From contig JAUXIP010000111.1 of NCBI GenBank assembly GCA_030620935.1, positions 1 through 6,940 of the forward strand: a stretch of 6,940 nucleotides of DNA, written 5' to 3'. Shown here in pieces: positions 5,766-6,940 of the stretch (the first letter of the stretch is position 1; each line of letters starts with the position of its first letter). Under the pieces are notes generated by a model that worked only from the letters and a program-made list of their open reading frames with translations, did not search any database and was not told where the DNA came from. A program made the position numbers and the translations under genes. Origin of the DNA: Deltaproteobacteria bacterium. Its GTDB lineage: Bacteria > Desulfobacterota_B > Binatia > UBA9968.

Positions 5766-5771
5766 TTCGCC
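5681..5771 (+). other. attC-like recombination site
   Basis: The arms fold in attC order. R'' is GTATAAC (5681-5687) and L'' is GCTCAACC (5693-5700). GCGGCGG (5704-5710) pairs with CCGCCGC (5744-5750). L' is GGTTAGC (5753-5759) and R' is GTTCGCC (5765-5771). R and L boxes are separated by 5 bases on both sides (the unpaired central spacer). L'' has one extra C (5696) relative to L', as at the extrahelical base of known attC sites such as aadA7. R' departs from GTTRRRY, but all of it after the G would belong to the neighbouring DNA. It begins 10 bases after the protease stop codon, where an attC belongs. Confidence 0.5.
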
Positions 5772-5821
5772 CCATGGATACTCCGGCGAGTTTCGAACCC
5801 CAGACCGCTCTCGAACGCTCG

Positions 5822-5923
5822 CTAGTCGCTCCGTAGCGGTGGGACACCGCGCCACCCGTTGAGGGGGCAGGAATCGCAGCGCGGGCGGCTGCGGCAGAAG
5901 GACCCTTTTCGATGCCTGTTGAC
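5822..5923 (-). pseudogene. 3'-end fragment of an endonuclease III-like (HhH-GPD) glycosylase gene, copy A
   Basis: On the minus strand, ending at TAG 5822-5824, the frame reads FCRSRPRCDSCPLNGWRG then VPPLRSD. This is the cysteine-rich tail of Nth-like DNA glycosylases, with three of the usual four iron-sulfur cluster cysteines. The fourth is not at the normal spacing (Arg follows PLNGW). Likeness to copy B (6614-6817) runs from about 5837 to the VN codons at 5918-5923 and fades beyond, with a two-codon insertion before FC. Nothing of the catalytic helix-hairpin-helix domain remains, so it is a remnant. The antitoxin promoter lies in its truncated edge. Confidence 0.7.
5841..5900. repeat. 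Direct repeat, copy A (partner at 6627-6686)
   Basis: These 60 bases align without gaps to 6627-6686 at about 46 of 60 positions by hand count. Together the two copies bracket the toxin-antitoxin pair. They lie 786 bases apart in the same orientation and correspond to the glycosylase 3'-end remnants. Confidence 0.8.
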
Positions 5924-5947
5924 TGATATGGATAGGATTGATAAATT
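5919..5947 (+). promoter_or_regulatory. Predicted promoter of the toxin-antitoxin operon
   Basis: TTGACT (5919-5924) and TAAATT (5942-5947) are 17 bases apart, giving a leader of about 22 bases before the antitoxin ATG. The -35 box falls at the inner edge of the glycosylase remnant. TGTC (5947-5950) and GACA (5962-5965) form a weak inverted repeat just downstream, which could be part of an antitoxin operator. Confidence 0.5.
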
Positions 5948-5975
5948 GTCTGTATCTTATGGACAGGGGGTCGAT

Positions 5976-6170
5976 ATGAAGGCCACGGTAAGAAAGAAAA
6001 CCTACAACCTGGATGGAGAGATGATCGATAAGGTCCGGCGGCTGTTCAACGTAAAGACCGATACGGAGGCTATTCACAAGGCGCTGCAGAAGACCGCTGA
6101 GGACCGAGAGACCGAGGAGGCCTTGGAAAGACTGCTCAGAGAGGGACGCTTTCGGACCATTTATCGGTGA
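5976..6170 (+). CDS. VapB-type antitoxin (ribbon-helix-helix-like)
   Basis: This 64-residue protein is predicted to neutralise the PIN toxin encoded next to it and to repress the operon. Residues 5-12 (VRKKTYNL) fit the DNA-binding strand of a ribbon-helix-helix fold. Residues 14-24 and 28-43 (KTDTEAIHKALQ) fit its two helices. The acidic helix 43-56 and the tail GRFRTIYR are a likely toxin-binding segment. The frame is open back to 5859, but that upstream part is glycosylase remnant read in the opposite sense. The ATG at 5976 is preceded by AGGGGG (5965-5970) at 5 bases and gives the normal antitoxin size. Its TGA overlaps the toxin's GTG start in GTGA, a coupling usual for such pairs. Confidence 0.82.
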   Translation: MKATVRKKTYNLDGEMIDKVRRLFNVKTDTEAIHKALQKTAEDRETEEALERLLREGRFRTIYR

Positions 6171-6598
6171 AATATCTCCTCGATACCAACGTCTATCTTG
6201 GCGCCTTTCGATCCGAGTACAAAAAGGCACAATTCAGGCACACCTTTTTCCCGCTTTTACCTGCCAGCTTTCTTTCCTCAGTGGTCGCCTACGAGCTTTA
6301 CGTCAATGCCCGAGATAACCGCACCCGTACTTTGATGAAAGAGTTTGTTCGCCCAATGGAGCAAGCTGGGCGAGTCATAGCGCCCGCATTTGATGACTGG
6401 GTCGAGGCGTCTGCCATCGCAACAGGGATTGAGCAGAAAGACAGGGGTTGGCGCTCAAAGCTTCCCACCCTTTTGAATGATATCCTCATCGCGCTCTGCG
6501 CGCGCAGGATCGGGGCGACGCTCCTGACCTATAACAGGGACGATTTTCGTCTCATCCGCCGCCACAAGGATTTTTCTCTGCGTGTGCTTGCCGAATAG
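6167..6598 (+). CDS. vapC: PIN-domain ribonuclease toxin, VapC family
   Basis: The family cuts specific RNAs (often initiator tRNA or 23S rRNA) using magnesium bound by four acidic residues. The 143 residues show D6 in KYLLDTNV, E43 in VVAYELYV, D105 in LPTLLNDILIA and D125 in LLTYNRDDF, the full PIN set in order, so activity is likely intact. The start is GTG at 6167, overlapping the antitoxin stop by 4 bases. An ATG start is not available before the conserved LLDTN motif, so GTG is chosen. Length is normal for VapC. No terminator is visible after the TAG; the gene ends 15 bases before the second glycosylase remnant. The target RNA cannot be told from sequence. Confidence 0.92.
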   Translation: MKYLLDTNVYLGAFRSEYKKAQFRHTFFPLLPASFLSSVVAYELYVNARDNRTRTLMKEFVRPMEQAGRVIAPAFDDWVEASAIATGIEQKDRGWRSKLPTLLNDILIALCARRIGATLLTYNRDDFRLIRRHKDFSLRVLAE

Positions 6599-6613
6599 TC
6601 GGCGTTCTCGGCC

Positions 6614-6817
6614 TCAGGGCAGCGGGGGGACGCCACGCCAGCCGTTGAGAGGGCAGGAACTACAGAGCGGCTTGGTCCGACAGAAGTCTTTTCCCACATT
6701 GACCAGCATGGCGTGGTACTGGTTGTATAGGGCCACGTCGGCAGGAAGCGATTTCATAAAAAGCTGCTGGGGTGGAAGAAAAGGGATCGGGAGTCTTTTT
6801 GATGCAAAGCTCTCGCC
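6614..6817 (-). pseudogene. 3'-end fragment of an endonuclease III-like (HhH-GPD) glycosylase gene, copy B
   Basis: The minus-strand frame ends at TGA 6614-6616 and is open back to a TGA at 6818-6820. From about 6763 it reads LFMKSLPADVALYNQYHA, then MLVNVGKDFC, RTKPLCSSCPLNGWRG and VPPLP. This is the last helix and iron-sulfur tail of Nth-like base-excision glycosylases (LPxDVALYNxYHALLV is a familiar pattern). Upstream of that the frame no longer looks like the family, and the helix-hairpin-helix and catalytic Asp region is missing. A one-base shift would keep another frame open further right, so a frameshifted, longer remnant is possible. An ATG at 6757 could make a 47-residue peptide, but it would have no enzymatic domain. 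Confidence 0.72.
6627..6686. repeat. Direct repeat, copy B (partner at 5841-5900)
   Basis: This is the same 60-base block as 5841-5900, starting 29 bases after the toxin stop codon. Within the shared codons for CPLNGWRGVPPL, all six base differences between the copies are synonymous. Confidence 0.8.
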
Positions 6818-6820
6818 TCA

Positions 6821-6940
6821 GACCGATCACGGCGGCGGCTGAGCTTGCGTTTTGCTTAAGACAGCAAGGATTCGGCGGGGATAGCTAGGTGCTTATGTAA
6901 AGATCGCATCATACCGACAGTGAGCTTCCTTTTTTTGTTG
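6821..6940. other. Right-end stretch without recognisable gene
   Basis: These 120 bases carry no convincing gene, RNA or terminator. The closest things to signals are a T7 run at 6930-6936 without a preceding strong hairpin, and an 18-codon minus-strand frame after an AAGGAAG. Neither is convincing. A gene may begin beyond the window edge. Confidence 0.5.

Noticed and set aside
5785..5805. TTTCGAACC, resembling a tRNA T-loop
   Set aside because: No matching T-stem, anticodon arm or acceptor stem could be built on either strand, so no tRNA is called.
5859..5975. Longer antitoxin reading from an ATG at 5859
   Set aside because: The extra 39 residues are glycosylase remnant and promoter read in the sense direction. 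A ribosome site and normal antitoxin length support the ATG at 5976.
5541..6230. 229-codon minus-strand frame across the attC-like site and antitoxin
   Set aside because: It runs antisense to the protease PDZ end and the antitoxin, has no recognisable domain, and is in a different frame from the glycosylase remnant.
6847..6911. 18-codon minus-strand frame beginning ATGATGCG after AAGGAAG
   Set aside because: Too short, with no recognisable likeness. The ribosome site is too far from the ATG to be persuasive.

Overview
The window is about 6.9 kb of bacterial chromosome. A conserved left part (1-4472) carries energy, nucleotide and repair genes. An accessory right part (4473-6940) is built from small acquired modules and gene debris. 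The organism is a Gram-negative-type bacterium with a fairly GC-rich genome. The subunit c precursor has an N-terminal signal-like extension, the F0 genes end at a terminator with no b subunit after them, and the core genes are a DUF62 protein, an EndoQ-like nuclease and an LVIVD propeller. This mix fits Deltaproteobacteria-like or Methylomirabilota/NC10-like lineages. That placement is an impression, not a demonstration.

Left to right: the last codons of atpB and all of atpE (plus strand) end at a strong GNRA-loop terminator. Facing them is a three-gene minus-strand operon, transcribed as an endonuclease Q-like PHP nuclease (1823-3082), a SAM hydroxide adenosyltransferase/SAM hydrolase (948-1748) and a dCMP deaminase (490-951). 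The last two genes overlap by ATGA. A divergent intergenic region carries a minus-strand promoter so close to the nuclease start that the transcript may be almost leaderless. On the other side is a cytoplasmic LVIVD-repeat beta-propeller (3255-4472) with many histidines.

The accessory part begins with an AT-rich spacer holding a near-perfect 24-bp palindrome, a TTGACA promoter and a second degenerate copy of the palindrome. Next is a CPBP (CAAX-type) intramembrane protease fused to a C-terminal PDZ domain (4675-5670). Just after its stop lies a site with attC-like architecture. Its left core GTATAAC is the exact reverse complement of GTTATAC at 4640-4646, just upstream of the gene. This is the relation expected of the two ends of an integron gene cassette, so the protease gene may be a cassette. 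After it comes a VapBC-type toxin-antitoxin pair (5976-6598) bracketed by two diverged direct repeats. Both repeats are remnants, on the minus strand, of the 3' end of an endonuclease III-like (HhH-GPD) DNA glycosylase gene.

The conserved part links dCMP deamination (making dUMP) with an enzyme family that cuts DNA at deaminated bases. The right part looks like a small gene-acquisition hot spot. Its candidate cassette boundaries and the duplicated glycosylase 3' ends are the least ordinary signals here.
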